From Metabacillus indicus LMG 22858 (GTDB taxonomy: Bacteria; Bacillota; Bacilli; Bacillales; Bacillaceae): 64,000 bases of DNA. Made by a program: the position numbers and the translations under genes. A model generated the notes under the pieces. It made no database searches. It was given only the letters and a program-made list of their open reading frames with translations, and was not told the origin of the DNA. The DNA is taken from assembly GCF_000708755.2 (NCBI RefSeq), contig NZ_JGVU02000002.1, forward strand, positions 1,550,001-1,614,000. Reading direction: 5' to 3'. Below are positions 56,810 to 64,000 of the stretch, in pieces; position 1 is the stretch's first letter; each line of letters starts with the position of its first letter.

Positions 56810-58759
56810 ATGAATAGAGTTAAGTTTTCCCCTAAAGCAACTATAATAGTGCGCGGATATTTGGATAGGATTGAAAAAATTTTTAATGAAAAACCATATT
56901 CCAAAAAAACTGTAAACATTAACGAAGTGATTGAATTGTATAACATTATTAAGTTTTATGATGAAGGAAACTTAAATGAGTATTTTATTGATAAAAAACA
57001 CATAACTTTAAAAACTGAAATAAATCTAATAAAAGGTTTTATAGGACAGTTTTTACACAAAGAAAATGCAACTAATTTAATAGCAATATTCAAAGATGTG
57101 GAGTTTAAATATTTAGATGATTACTGGAGTCTAATTAATCACTTTAAAGCATTCCATCATATTTCTAAAAGCGATTTTTTAGAAATATTATTTAGAGATG
57201 ATATTTTCCTACCACCAATACTAAAAAATAAAAAAATAGTTAATTTTTTTAGTAATGAAATTATTCAATATATGTTTGCGGATATCAAAAGTGCAGAATA
57301 TATACTTGATGTATATGAAATTATCCATATGACTGAAAAAGAAGAAATGTTTTTTCCATCAGCATTAACAGTTGAAAATAAGGAACAGTTAATTAAAAAT
57401 TATATTAATTCTGCAGATCCTAATATAAATTATTTAAGAGTCATAAAAAACATTCAAAATTCAACCGAACTTAGGATATCAGACAAAACCAGACTCGAGG
57501 CCTCCAAAAGACTTAATTTAGAGGAAGAAAAGATATTTAAAACTAATAGAGGATTGGAGTATTCCACTTCTGTAATTTTTAAATCAGATCAAGAAGAAGC
57601 TGTTATATACAATTTTTCAGGATTAAACTGGGAATGTATAGTGGGAATGAAGTGGTTAGAAGAAAATTCAGATTTTAATACACTACTTAATAATTTCATT
57701 TATATTTTTGAGTATGTGGATAGTACAATGTTGCTAAATGATGTAAGCAAAATGAATGAACAAGGTACATTAGAGCAGTTTTTTTTGACTCGTACTAAAA
57801 AATCATATAATGTGGGTAGTATTTTTCACCATAAGAATTTTTTTTCCACACTAAAAATGCAGGGGTATTATCATCAACTTCTTAAATTTAATGTTAGACT
57901 TGAAGAGGTATTCGAGTGGTTCTTCACAAAATATTTAAGTGAAGAATTTGGAATAGTTAATTTTAGAATTAAGTTACCTTCAAAGGGTTCATCTTACTTA
58001 GAAAAATGCAGAGCAATTCTTCCCGAAATGGAAAGTGCCCTTAAGCAGTATGGATATTTTATAGAGGATGGATATATTGATAATGAGTTATTACATTTTT
58101 CTTCGAATCATTTACTCTATAAAGAGTGTTCGAGCATTCTACATCAAAAATACATTTATCCAAGTGGGGAAGAATATTTAAAAGCTACTTATCTGTTATT
58201 TTCCAAACAATGTATGTTAAGTTACACCCCAAGATTGAAAAGAGAAACATCTGATTTTTTTAGTTTATTACTTAGTGAAAAAATAAAAAGTGATGAATAT
58301 GATGAGTACCTAGTAATTGAATTGAAATGGCTTCAAGAAAGAGATTATATTGAGATAGATTCACAGGGTTTTTTAAAATTAAAGGATAAAATAAAAGTGA
58401 TGGTTTTACATAAATTATATAACGACGAAGTAATCAATTATTGGAGAGTTCCTAAAGAATATAAAACTAAAATTGACAAGTTATTAGAAGAAGGCCTTCT
58501 GATAGCAGAAAATAAATTCTTTAATAAGCTTGAACATGAGTATTTTGATTATCATTTAAATAAAGCTACTTTTAGCAACTCTTTAGACTTAAGAAATATG
58601 TATCTCCATGGGACGCAGCCAAATGATCCTAGTAATGAGAAAATTCATGAAACCAACTATATGACTTTCATGAAATTGTTTGCGTTCCTAATAATAAAAA
58701 TTAATGATGAATTATGTGTTTGGAAGCATAATAATTCATCTAGACAGAATGATATATAA
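56810..58759 (+). CDS. Unknown 649-aa protein with a C-terminal HEPN-like motif
   Basis: A large, AT-rich, single gene with AGAGGT five bases before ATG 56810. The protein is soluble and almost all helical in prediction from its pattern, with no nucleotide-binding motif. Near the C-terminus SLDLRNMYLHGTQPND holds R595-N596-X3-H600, a good Rx4H motif of HEPN ribonucleases, followed by a last helix (MKLFAFLIIKINDEL); the same layout is seen in abortive-infection proteins whose catalytic domain is C-terminal. It stands alone on the plus strand between late and early genes, ending at a strong terminator. A defence function is inferred, not shown. Confidence 0.65.
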   Translation: MNRVKFSPKATIIVRGYLDRIEKIFNEKPYSKKTVNINEVIELYNIIKFYDEGNLNEYFIDKKHITLKTEINLIKGFIGQFLHKENATNLIAIFKDVEFKYLDDYWSLINHFKAFHHISKSDFLEILFRDDIFLPPILKNKKIVNFFSNEIIQYMFADIKSAEYILDVYEIIHMTEKEEMFFPSALTVENKEQLIKNYINSADPNINYLRVIKNIQNSTELRISDKTRLEASKRLNLEEEKIFKTNRGLEYSTSVIFKSDQEEAVIYNFSGLNWECIVGMKWLEENSDFNTLLNNFIYIFEYVDSTMLLNDVSKMNEQGTLEQFFLTRTKKSYNVGSIFHHKNFFSTLKMQGYYHQLLKFNVRLEEVFEWFFTKYLSEEFGIVNFRIKLPSKGSSYLEKCRAILPEMESALKQYGYFIEDGYIDNELLHFSSNHLLYKECSSILHQKYIYPSGEEYLKATYLLFSKQCMLSYTPRLKRETSDFFSLLLSEKIKSDEYDEYLVIELKWLQERDYIEIDSQGFLKLKDKIKVMVLHKLYNDEVINYWRVPKEYKTKIDKLLEEGLLIAENKFFNKLEHEYFDYHLNKATFSNSLDLRNMYLHGTQPNDPSNEKIHETNYMTFMKLFAFLIIKINDELCVWKHNNSSRQNDI

Positions 58760-58780
58760 TAAATTTAAAAGGTATTCTAA

Positions 58781-58810
58781 AACCCCAATTTTTAAATTGG
58801 GGTTTTAGTA
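58781..58810. terminator. Bidirectional terminator between accessory and replication modules
   Basis: CTAAAACCCCAATTT pairs with AAATTGGGGTTTTAG with almost no loop; convergent genes end on both sides. Confidence 0.9.
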
Positions 58811-58827
58811 ATTGATTAATTCCTTCC

Positions 58828-59370
58828 TTATATTCTAAATGTTCTTAAAGCTTTGTTCATTGCATCCTGATCAATTCCAATATACCTTAGGGTAAATGCT
58901 GGATCAGAGTGATTAAGTATTTTCTGTAGTAAAGCTACATCACCAGTCTGTTTATACAAATGGTATCCAAACGTCTTCCTTAAAGTATGTGTCCCGATGT
59001 CATCGAGTCCTACATATTCAGCAGCCTTTCTAAGAATTTTATATGCTTGACTCCGCCCTATTGGTTTGTTTAGACCCTCTCTGCTCTTAAAAAGGTAAAC
59101 ATGATCCTCTTTACCTTCAATATACTTTTTGAATTCTCTTTGGAGCTGCGGAGTCATATCTATGCGCTTTTTCTTGTTTGTTTTAATTTCTGTGATATTG
59201 AAATAAGATTTCTTTGCATCTATCACTTTTAGAGGCAAAATATCAGATATTCTCAATCCAGAGTTAATACCTGTAACAAATAACATATAATTTCTTTCAT
59301 TCTGTTCCTTGAGATAACGTTTAATGAAAAAGATCATTTCAGGATCTCTTATTGGTTGGACAAAATTCAC
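58828..59370 (-). CDS. Catalytic-domain-only tyrosine recombinase
   Basis: A 180-aa protein consisting of the integrase catalytic domain alone: R40 in SGLRISDIL, Lys in EIKTNKKKR, H128-x-x-R131 in THTLRKTFGYH, H154 in LNHSDP and the nucleophile Tyr163 in LRYIGID. The N-terminal core-binding domain of normal integrases is absent. Its GTG start overlaps the ArpU stop by one base, so it belongs to the end of the early operon and is probably not the prophage integrase, which should lie near the right attachment site beyond the window. It may resolve replication products. Confidence 0.85.
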   Translation of the reverse strand: MNFVQPIRDPEMIFFIKRYLKEQNERNYMLFVTGINSGLRISDILPLKVIDAKKSYFNITEIKTNKKKRIDMTPQLQREFKKYIEGKEDHVYLFKSREGLNKPIGRSQAYKILRKAAEYVGLDDIGTHTLRKTFGYHLYKQTGDVALLQKILNHSDPAFTLRYIGIDQDAMNKALRTFRI

Positions 59371-59825
59371 TAATTCATCACACTCTCACGCTCAGCATAT
59401 ACCTCGATATTAAGTATTAAGGCTAACTTATAAAAAGCCCTTGTCTTAACTCGGTAATATTTTCTTTCACTCATACCGATTTGATTATAGATTTCATAAT
59501 CGTAGGCTTCTTCCTGGCTCATATACCTATTTATTATTATCGATCTTTCCTGTTGCGATAGACGATTTACAGCCTTGTGAATTTGAGCGAGAAATTGTTT
59601 TCTGTGTCGATCATAATCTGCTTTTTTAACGGCTATATTCTCCGTGTTTGAAAAGTTAACATTTGACTTTGAAGGTGGCAGAAAAGAGTAGTTTGCTGTA
59701 AGTTTAGGCAATTCCTCTTCAAATGTCTGTAGTAATAAAATTCTATATTTTTCAAGTGCTTCTTCGACTCTCTTTTTGGTTTCTTCTCGGTTTATTTCTG
59801 GTAATGTAAATGATAATTGTGACAT
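59370..59825 (-). CDS. ArpU-family late gene regulator
   Basis: A 151-aa protein of the ArpU/RinA-like sigma-factor-like group that turns on phage late genes. The C-terminal half has VNRLSQQERSIIINRYM and YEIYNQIGMSERKYYRVK, the sigma-region-4-like helix-turn-helix. ATG 59825 has GGGGGG five bases upstream; a further 21 codons upstream lack a site. It is the expected last early gene before the late module. Confidence 0.85.
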   Translation of the reverse strand: MSQLSFTLPEINREETKKRVEEALEKYRILLLQTFEEELPKLTANYSFLPPSKSNVNFSNTENIAVKKADYDRHRKQFLAQIHKAVNRLSQQERSIIINRYMSQEEAYDYEIYNQIGMSERKYYRVKTRAFYKLALILNIEVYAERESVMN

Positions 59826-59865
59826 TTTATCCCCCCAGCATGAATTTAAATCTCCTTGTTCTACA

Positions 59866-60045
59866 TTATCTTTCTTGCAGCTGAACACTTTTATCTAAAC
59901 TTGCCATTGCTTCATCCAGCCTTTTTTTAATAAATTTATACCTTCTCTCTTCATCTTCTTTAATTATTGGACATTTACATGGGATAAAAATATATGTCCC
60001 TAAATTTTCTTTTACTGCAGCTTGTCCACAACAATTACACTTCAT
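59866..60045 (-). CDS. Small zinc-binding protein (59 aa)
   Basis: A 59-aa protein with an N-terminal MKCNCCGQ and IPCKCPII, two Cys pairs that can bind zinc, then a basic helix (DEERRYKFIKKRLDEAM). GGGGA precedes ATG 60045. It lies between the DnaC-like and ArpU genes. Function unknown. Confidence 0.65.
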   Translation of the reverse strand: MKCNCCGQAAVKENLGTYIFIPCKCPIIKEDEERRYKFIKKRLDEAMASLDKSVQLQER

Positions 60046-60048
60046 TAG

Positions 60049-60825
60049 TTATCCCCCTAAGCCTTCGAATCTATAATTCTTACCACTTATTTTAATGGGT
60101 GTAGTATTTTGCACCATTCGACTGAAATCCCTTTCTCCATACATTTGAATAAGTTCTTTGGATCCATAATTTGTTGTTATTACATTGGATTTTCCTAGTC
60201 TACTATCCAGTACTTCAAATGTTTTACCACGTGCCCAAGAAGAACCTTTGTCATCTTTTGCCCTATCAGCTCCAATATCATCTAATATAAGAAGGTCTGT
60301 TTTTTGCATGGCTCGTAAGATATCTTTCTCTGATACTTCGCTGTTTTTGTTGTATGAATTCTTAAGTTCTGTAAGTAATCGAGGTAAGGAAATGAAAATA
60401 CACGACACCTTTCTTTTGGTTAGTGACTTTGCAATGGATGCTGCTAAGTGACTTTTGCCGCGCCCAGGTTCTCCAAGAAAGAACAATCCATCAACTCCAT
60501 TAAAGCTCTCAACGTATTCTTGAGATTTAAGCAAAGCCTCTTTCTGTGACTCATTTTTGGGTATAAATGTGTCAAATGCAGCTAGCTCTAGATCACGATT
60601 TATTAAACTGTGATATTTAAAAACATCTAGTATTTCATCCATTTCTCTGTTTTTAATCCATTCTGATGCTTCTTTACCGAGTTGTTTATCTACTAAAGCA
60701 ACCTCTGTACAATGAAAACAATATTCCAATCCATCTTTCAAAAGATATTTCTTTGAACAACTAGGACATCTGAACTCAGAAACCGAGATCGTATTCTTTA
60801 AGAAGTTCTGCTGTATCTTTTGCAT
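60049..60825 (-). CDS. DnaC/DnaI-like helicase loader
   Basis: A 258-aa AAA+ ATPase that loads the replicative helicase on phage DNA. An N-terminal zinc finger (FRCPSCSKKY, YCFHC) precedes Walker A LGEPGRGKSH and Walker B LLILDDIGAD. ATG 60825 follows AGGAGAG at six bases. The gene starts inside the end of the DnaD-like gene (50-base overlap). Confidence 0.92.
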   Translation of the reverse strand: MQKIQQNFLKNTISVSEFRCPSCSKKYLLKDGLEYCFHCTEVALVDKQLGKEASEWIKNREMDEILDVFKYHSLINRDLELAAFDTFIPKNESQKEALLKSQEYVESFNGVDGLFFLGEPGRGKSHLAASIAKSLTKRKVSCIFISLPRLLTELKNSYNKNSEVSEKDILRAMQKTDLLILDDIGADRAKDDKGSSWARGKTFEVLDSRLGKSNVITTNYGSKELIQMYGERDFSRMVQNTTPIKISGKNYRFEGLGG

Positions 60826-61540
60826 TTTCTTCTCTCTCCTCATAACCATCAATGAATGAATCGTTATTTAAAAAAGTTGCTGGATGCTTAATGTATTGTT
60901 TAGCAGTATTTAGTACTTGTTTAGCGTACATATCAGTCCCAATTAGAATCTTTTTAAGTGAATGGGTTTTCATGGCTGACTTAAAAGATTTGGCAGCTTT
61001 TTTCTTATCAATTTTCCGAGGATATATTGACCAGAATTGCTCAAATTCATTTGAGTAAATACTATTCTTATTTTCTTTTTCTTCTTCTTTTTCTTCTTCT
61101 TTTTCTTCTTCTTTTTCTTCTTCTTCCCCATAGTGTATGGATAGGGTATCTATAGGGTATCCATACTGTTTAGATGTTGATATAAATGCATTCTTAAATG
61201 ATTTTGACTTTATTTGAGATACTTCTTTGTTTACGCATGCGATTACTTTTGGAGACGCAATGCGATTAAATTTTAACCAATTTATGATCATTACTTCTTT
61301 GGTTCCACTATCATAGTTAATCTTTCCGTAACTGATAAACCGTTTTATTAATTTGGTTACAGTTTCCCGGTTATAGCCTGTCTCAGTTTCAATTATTCTA
61401 AGAGGCAATTCGTATATGCCACACTGGCTGGTTTTACTATTAGTCATAAGATACAGATAAAAGTACTTTTCTTCCGGCGTAAGATCTAAAACAAATCCAT
61501 CCTGCCAAAACTCTACATGCACTTGGCGATATTTAGCCAT
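60776..61540 (-). CDS. DnaD-like replication initiation protein
   Basis: A 254-aa protein with the layout of phage replisome organisers: an N-terminal winged-helix domain (FVLDLTPEEKYFYLYLMTN, GYNRETVTKLIKRF) that binds the origin, a charged linker with an EEEK repeat (residues about 137-155), and a C-terminal domain (FEQFWSIYPRKIDKKKA) that contacts the helicase loader. The linker is encoded by TTCTTCTTTTTC-type 12-bp repeats at 61075-61125. The phage replication origin often lies within such genes. Confidence 0.88.
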   Translation of the reverse strand: MAKYRQVHVEFWQDGFVLDLTPEEKYFYLYLMTNSKTSQCGIYELPLRIIETETGYNRETVTKLIKRFISYGKINYDSGTKEVMIINWLKFNRIASPKVIACVNKEVSQIKSKSFKNAFISTSKQYGYPIDTLSIHYGEEEEKEEEKEEEKEEEKENKNSIYSNEFEQFWSIYPRKIDKKKAAKSFKSAMKTHSLKKILIGTDMYAKQVLNTAKQYIKHPATFLNNDSFIDGYEEREENAKDTAELLKEYDLGF

Positions 61541-61661
61541 ATTTACACCCTCTCATGCAATTTCCCCTATATTTATGTTACAATTGAAAAAAGTATTTTT
61601 TATAAGCGTCCATTGTTGGTAGCAATGGATTTTTTTATGCCTATAACTAAGGTCCTCGATA

Positions 61662-61781
61662 TCATTCTAAATCCTCTTTACAATTCATTATCATGCCGCA
61701 ATTAGGACACTTCTTTTTTGGTACTATTGCAAACTCATACTCTTCTACTTTGCAGTCTAGGCATGTATATTCCGTAATCAT
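61662..61781 (-). CDS. Zinc-ribbon mini-protein (39 aa)
   Basis: A 39-aa frame from ATG 61781 with YTCLDCKVEE and KKCPNCGMIM, a complete zinc ribbon. An AAGGAT stretch lies upstream. It is too short for most gene finders but coherent. Function unknown; such ribbons are common in phage early regions. Confidence 0.6.
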   Translation of the reverse strand: MITEYTCLDCKVEEYEFAIVPKKKCPNCGMIMNCKEDLE

Positions 61782-61806
61782 AGAAACAAATCCTTTCCAT
61801 TAATCC

Positions 61807-62517
61807 TCAAATCAACCGAGGTCTCCATGCTTGGACATATTTAATGGCCTCCTCAAAATCCTTTTCTCGAATGTTACAATAGCTATTTACAGCAAATGCA
61901 GCTTTTAAGTCTTTCCAGAGAGAAGAATACAATTTTCGGATTGATTTATGCACATCTTTATTCACGACATTTTCATCCCACAGTTTATGAACTCGCTTCT
62001 TTACTGCATTATTTATTGCCTGCTGCTGTCCATAATTAACTGTAATACGCTGTTCAAGATCTTTTTTAATCGTTGCAACATCTTGTTTAATTTCTTTAAG
62101 GTCTTCATCATGATAGAAAGCTAGTTTCATAACAGAATGCAACTTGTCTCTTTCGGTAATTTTATTTGCTCCTTGCAACGACATTTTAACATTGTAGTAA
62201 TCATCTACTAGTGACTCATATGCATTCCAAGCTTTAGGAGTGTTAAGCGATTTGGCATGCATCCATGCACCTTTCTCTGTCCATACATATAACATTGGAG
62301 CCCTTTTAGACTGTTCTGCAATTTGCGGATAAGTGACCTTGAAATATCTGAGTTCTTCTCCTTGTAAAAGAAGAAAGTGCTTACCCAATATATATCGTTC
62401 CTTATTACGAATGAAATTTTCTGAGATTCTTTTTTCATCTGTTCCATAAGCCTCTGCTAGATTGGCTGTAGTTAAAACACGCTGATTATTTGATTCTATT
62501 AGATGTAAGTGTTCCAT
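61807..62517 (-). CDS. ORF6N/ORF6C-domain antirepressor
   Basis: A 236-aa phage antirepressor. Residues 1-95 form an ORF6N domain (RVLTTANLAEAYGTDEKRIS, LYVWTEKGAWMHAKSLNT), and the C-terminal half an ORF6C domain (INNAVKKRVHKLWDE, VHKSIRKLYSSLWKDLK). Such proteins counter the CI repressor or control the lytic switch. It is an early gene, on the minus strand, two genes from the Cro-like protein. Confidence 0.88.
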   Translation of the reverse strand: MEHLHLIESNNQRVLTTANLAEAYGTDEKRISENFIRNKERYILGKHFLLLQGEELRYFKVTYPQIAEQSKRAPMLYVWTEKGAWMHAKSLNTPKAWNAYESLVDDYYNVKMSLQGANKITERDKLHSVMKLAFYHDEDLKEIKQDVATIKKDLEQRITVNYGQQQAINNAVKKRVHKLWDENVVNKDVHKSIRKLYSSLWKDLKAAFAVNSYCNIREKDFEEAIKYVQAWRPRLI

Positions 62518-62564
62518 TAACTATCCTCCAGTTTTACTTTAATAACGTCTGTCCACGCAGTAAC

Positions 62565-62837
62565 TTACCATTCGTCCATGATAGATTTCATTGCTTGCTT
62601 TGACTCTTCATAAAACCAAAACCTTTTGCCCTTTTCCTTCCTTCTTTCCAATAACTTCATTCGGGGATCATGAAGGAATTCATTCTCTAGAAATGATTTA
62701 CTCATGCATGTTCTTTTTGCCATTTGATCAATGTCCCACATAAATAGGAATTCACGCAGGGCTTGCTCTAACTGCATATTAATAAAATCTTTAATTTCTT
62801 TTTCATCTACATCCACATTTACTTTTGCTAGCGGCAA
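62565..62837 (-). CDS. DUF771-type phage protein
   Basis: A 90-aa protein with the DUF771 (excisionase-like HTH) pattern: [21 protein letters not shown] and a C-terminal block [18 protein letters not shown]. Start TTG 62837 after GGAGG at nine bases; no ATG serves the frame. Such proteins occur in early phage operons and probably bind DNA. Confidence 0.75.
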   Translation of the reverse strand: MPLAKVNVDVDEKEIKDFINMQLEQALREFLFMWDIDQMAKRTCMSKSFLENEFLHDPRMKLLERRKEKGKRFWFYEESKQAMKSIMDEW

Positions 62838-62857
62838 ATGTATTCACCTCCTTAAAA

Positions 62858-63070
62858 TTAAGCTGACTGGTTTTTTGTTGTTGCAAAAAGATAGTCAAGA
62901 TCCATTTCAGGACATATTTCTTGCCTTATTCGAAGAGCTTCTTCGAAATACAGACGATATTTTCCATTTAATTTGTCAATTAAAGTCGGATACCGCATAC
63001 CTAATCTCTTGGCAAGTGACAATTTAGTAATGCCTCTTCTAGCCATCTCAGCTTCTAGATTCCTAAACAT
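62858..63070 (-). CDS. Cro-like XRE regulator
   Basis: A 70-aa helix-turn-helix protein (LSLAKRLGMRYPTLIDKLNG) that opens the early lytic operon, the position of Cro. GAGGTGG lies five bases before ATG 63070. It faces the repressor gene across the operator region. Confidence 0.85.
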   Translation of the reverse strand: MFRNLEAEMARRGITKLSLAKRLGMRYPTLIDKLNGKYRLYFEEALRIRQEICPEMDLDYLFATTKNQSA

Positions 63071-63086
63071 AGTTCCACCTCACTTT

Positions 63087-63240
63087 TTACGATACATCGT
63101 AACCTAAGATCAATAATATACTACATATCGTAACTAATCAACTAATACAATGGATAAATTACAACCTGTCGTAACAATATGTTTACTTATGGAAATAACG
63201 ATGGTATATTTGATACATAAATAACGAATAATCGTATATT
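63087..63240. promoter_or_regulatory. Lysogeny switch operators and divergent promoters
   Basis: TTACGAT-AC-ATCGTAA (63087-63102) is a perfect palindrome with seven-base arms. The half-site recurs: ATATCGTAA near 63125, TGTCGTAA at 63167-63174, ATAACGATGG at 63196-63205, and ATAACGAATAATCGTAT at 63222-63238. For the plus strand, TTTACT (63182-63187) and TATATT (63205-63210) are 17 bp apart. These sites should bind the adjacent repressor. Confidence 0.75.
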
Positions 63241-63256
63241 AGTGAGGTGGAATGAG

Positions 63257-63715
63257 ATGAAAAGAGGAGAATACTTAGATCGCATGATAAAAGAGAAAGG
63301 TTTCACTATCATGTCATTATCTAAGGCCAGCGGAGTAGCCTATACAACATTAAGATCAATGATCGAAAGGGATTTAAAAAACGCTTCAATTGATAATGTA
63401 TTAAAAGTATGTAAGGTACTGGGAATAAAAGCTGATGATTTAGCTAAAGAAGAATATGATGAGCTTGAAATTAGTTCAACGAATACTTCGCTTCCAGAAC
63501 TTAACTCAAAAGATGAAAAAGATATTCAAAAGGAACTAAGCCGGATGATAGAGGGATTAGAGTCTAAAAATGGGTATGCTGCTTTTGATGGTCACAACAT
63601 CGAAGACATGGATGATGAGGATAGAGAATTGCTTATATCGTCCCTTGAAAACTCGTTGCGATTAGCAAAGCGATTAGCTAAACAAAAATTCACACCTAAA
63701 AAATACCGCAACTAG
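63257..63715 (+). CDS. Prophage repressor (ImmR/CI type)
   Basis: A 152-aa XRE-family repressor. The N-terminal HTH is LSKASGVAYTTLRSMIERD, and the C-terminal half is a helical oligomerisation region (DRELLISSLENSLRLAKRLA). There is no LexA-like protease domain, so induction probably needs the metalloprotease encoded next. ATG 63257 has AGGTGG six bases upstream. Its gene faces the operators above. Confidence 0.88.
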   Translation: MKRGEYLDRMIKEKGFTIMSLSKASGVAYTTLRSMIERDLKNASIDNVLKVCKVLGIKADDLAKEEYDELEISSTNTSLPELNSKDEKDIQKELSRMIEGLESKNGYAAFDGHNIEDMDDEDRELLISSLENSLRLAKRLAKQKFTPKKYRN

Positions 63716-63725
63716 GAGTGTAACC

Positions 63726-64000
63726 ATGGAGTCAATTACCAGAAAGGTCGAAAGGCTAGTAGAGAGAAATAAAACCAATTGCCCTTTTACGATTGCTCAA
63801 AGTCTGGGGATAGCGGTCGTCTTTGAAAACTTAGGCAATACATTAGGTTATTACAGTAAAAACTTTAGAATTAAAATCATACATATTAATGAAAACACTT
63901 CGGATAAACAAAGAGAATTTATCTGCTCCCACGAATTGGGTCATGCTATCCTTCATCCTAATGCCTATACTCCTTTTTTAAAAAAGAATACTCTTTTTTC
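63726..64000 (+). CDS. ImmA/IrrE-type metalloprotease (cut by the window)
   Basis: The first 91 residues, from ATG 63726 after GGAG, contain the zinc-protease motif HELGH at residues 69-73, followed by AILHP. In ICEBs1 and phi105, ImmA cleaves the ImmR repressor after DNA damage to trigger excision. It is ten bases after the repressor stop, so the pair is one operon. The C-terminus lies beyond the window. Confidence 0.9.
   Translation, partial: MESITRKVERLVERNKTNCPFTIAQSLGIAVVFENLGNTLGYYSKNFRIKIIHINENTSDKQREFICSHELGHAILHPNAYTPFLKKNTLF

Noticed and set aside
58828-59370. The main prophage integrase
   Set aside because: It lacks the core-binding domain, sits in the early operon far from either end, and the expected integrase place (after ImmA) is outside the window.

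Overview
The window is a Bacillaceae chromosome segment followed by most of an integrated, apparently defective siphovirus-like prophage. The gene order argH-argG ... moaB ... ackA-ytxK-tpx-ytfJ-ytfI-yteJ-sppA-NAD kinase-ytcJ-ytcI-alpha/beta SASP-thiI-nifZ-braB-ezrA-hisJ-refZ-ytsP-ytrP-rpsD closely follows the Bacillus subtilis ytx/ytr region. Sporulation genes (SASP, GerW-type YtfJ, RefZ) point to an endospore former. In B. subtilis tyrS follows rpsD; here prophage DNA follows instead. Species cannot be fixed from the sequence.

Host part (1-30,460). It holds arginine biosynthesis (argGH, possible ArgR box), a Moco gene (moaB) coupled to an EcsC-family gene, an NhaC-type antiporter, acetate kinase with a cre site about 56 bp upstream of the predicted start, a thiol peroxidase, membrane protease SppA, NAD kinase, tRNA thiolation (nifZ-thiI), a branched-chain amino acid carrier with a CodY-like box on its promoter, the division regulator EzrA, the histidinol phosphatase HisJ, the nucleoid-occlusion regulator RefZ, a GAF-type methionine sulfoxide reductase, a methionine gamma-lyase-like enzyme, a diguanylate cyclase, and rpsD with its leader. 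The one long non-coding stretch (13.45-14.0 kb) holds a structured RNA-like element resembling the Bacillaceae-1 motif and five 52-bp tandem hairpin repeats.

Cargo at the prophage end (30.65-34.1 kb). Six small same-strand genes (DUF2716-like, HIT, Nudix, three unknown) are separated by copies or half-copies of one palindromic repeat (core CAATCG-CCC-CGATTG, ending in AATAAG). This looks like an array of single-gene cassettes.

Prophage proper (34.2-64 kb, continuing beyond the window). On the minus strand, read from right to left, are early regulators, replication genes (DnaD-like, DnaC-like), an ArpU-type late regulator, a catalytic-domain-only tyrosine recombinase, then HNH, TerS, TerL, portal, protease, HK97 capsid, connectors, tail tube, tail chaperone (with an A10 frameshift site), tape measure, Dit with an insert, a collagen-like tail fibre, and XhlA-holin-amidase lysis. 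The tail tube gene and the chaperone gene both look truncated at one shared junction near 44,970, which suggests an internal deletion and a non-infectious prophage. The plus strand at the right edge carries an ImmR-type repressor and an ImmA-type protease (cut by the window) beside TTACGAT/ATCGTAA operators.

Moron/defence block (52.4-58.8 kb). An AT-rich block between the DNA-packaging and replication modules carries proteins of unknown function. Two large ones (482 and 649 aa) show RN-X4/6-H motifs like HEPN ribonucleases, and a third is a DUF4145-type zinc protein. This block and the cassette array are the best candidates for undescribed biology here.
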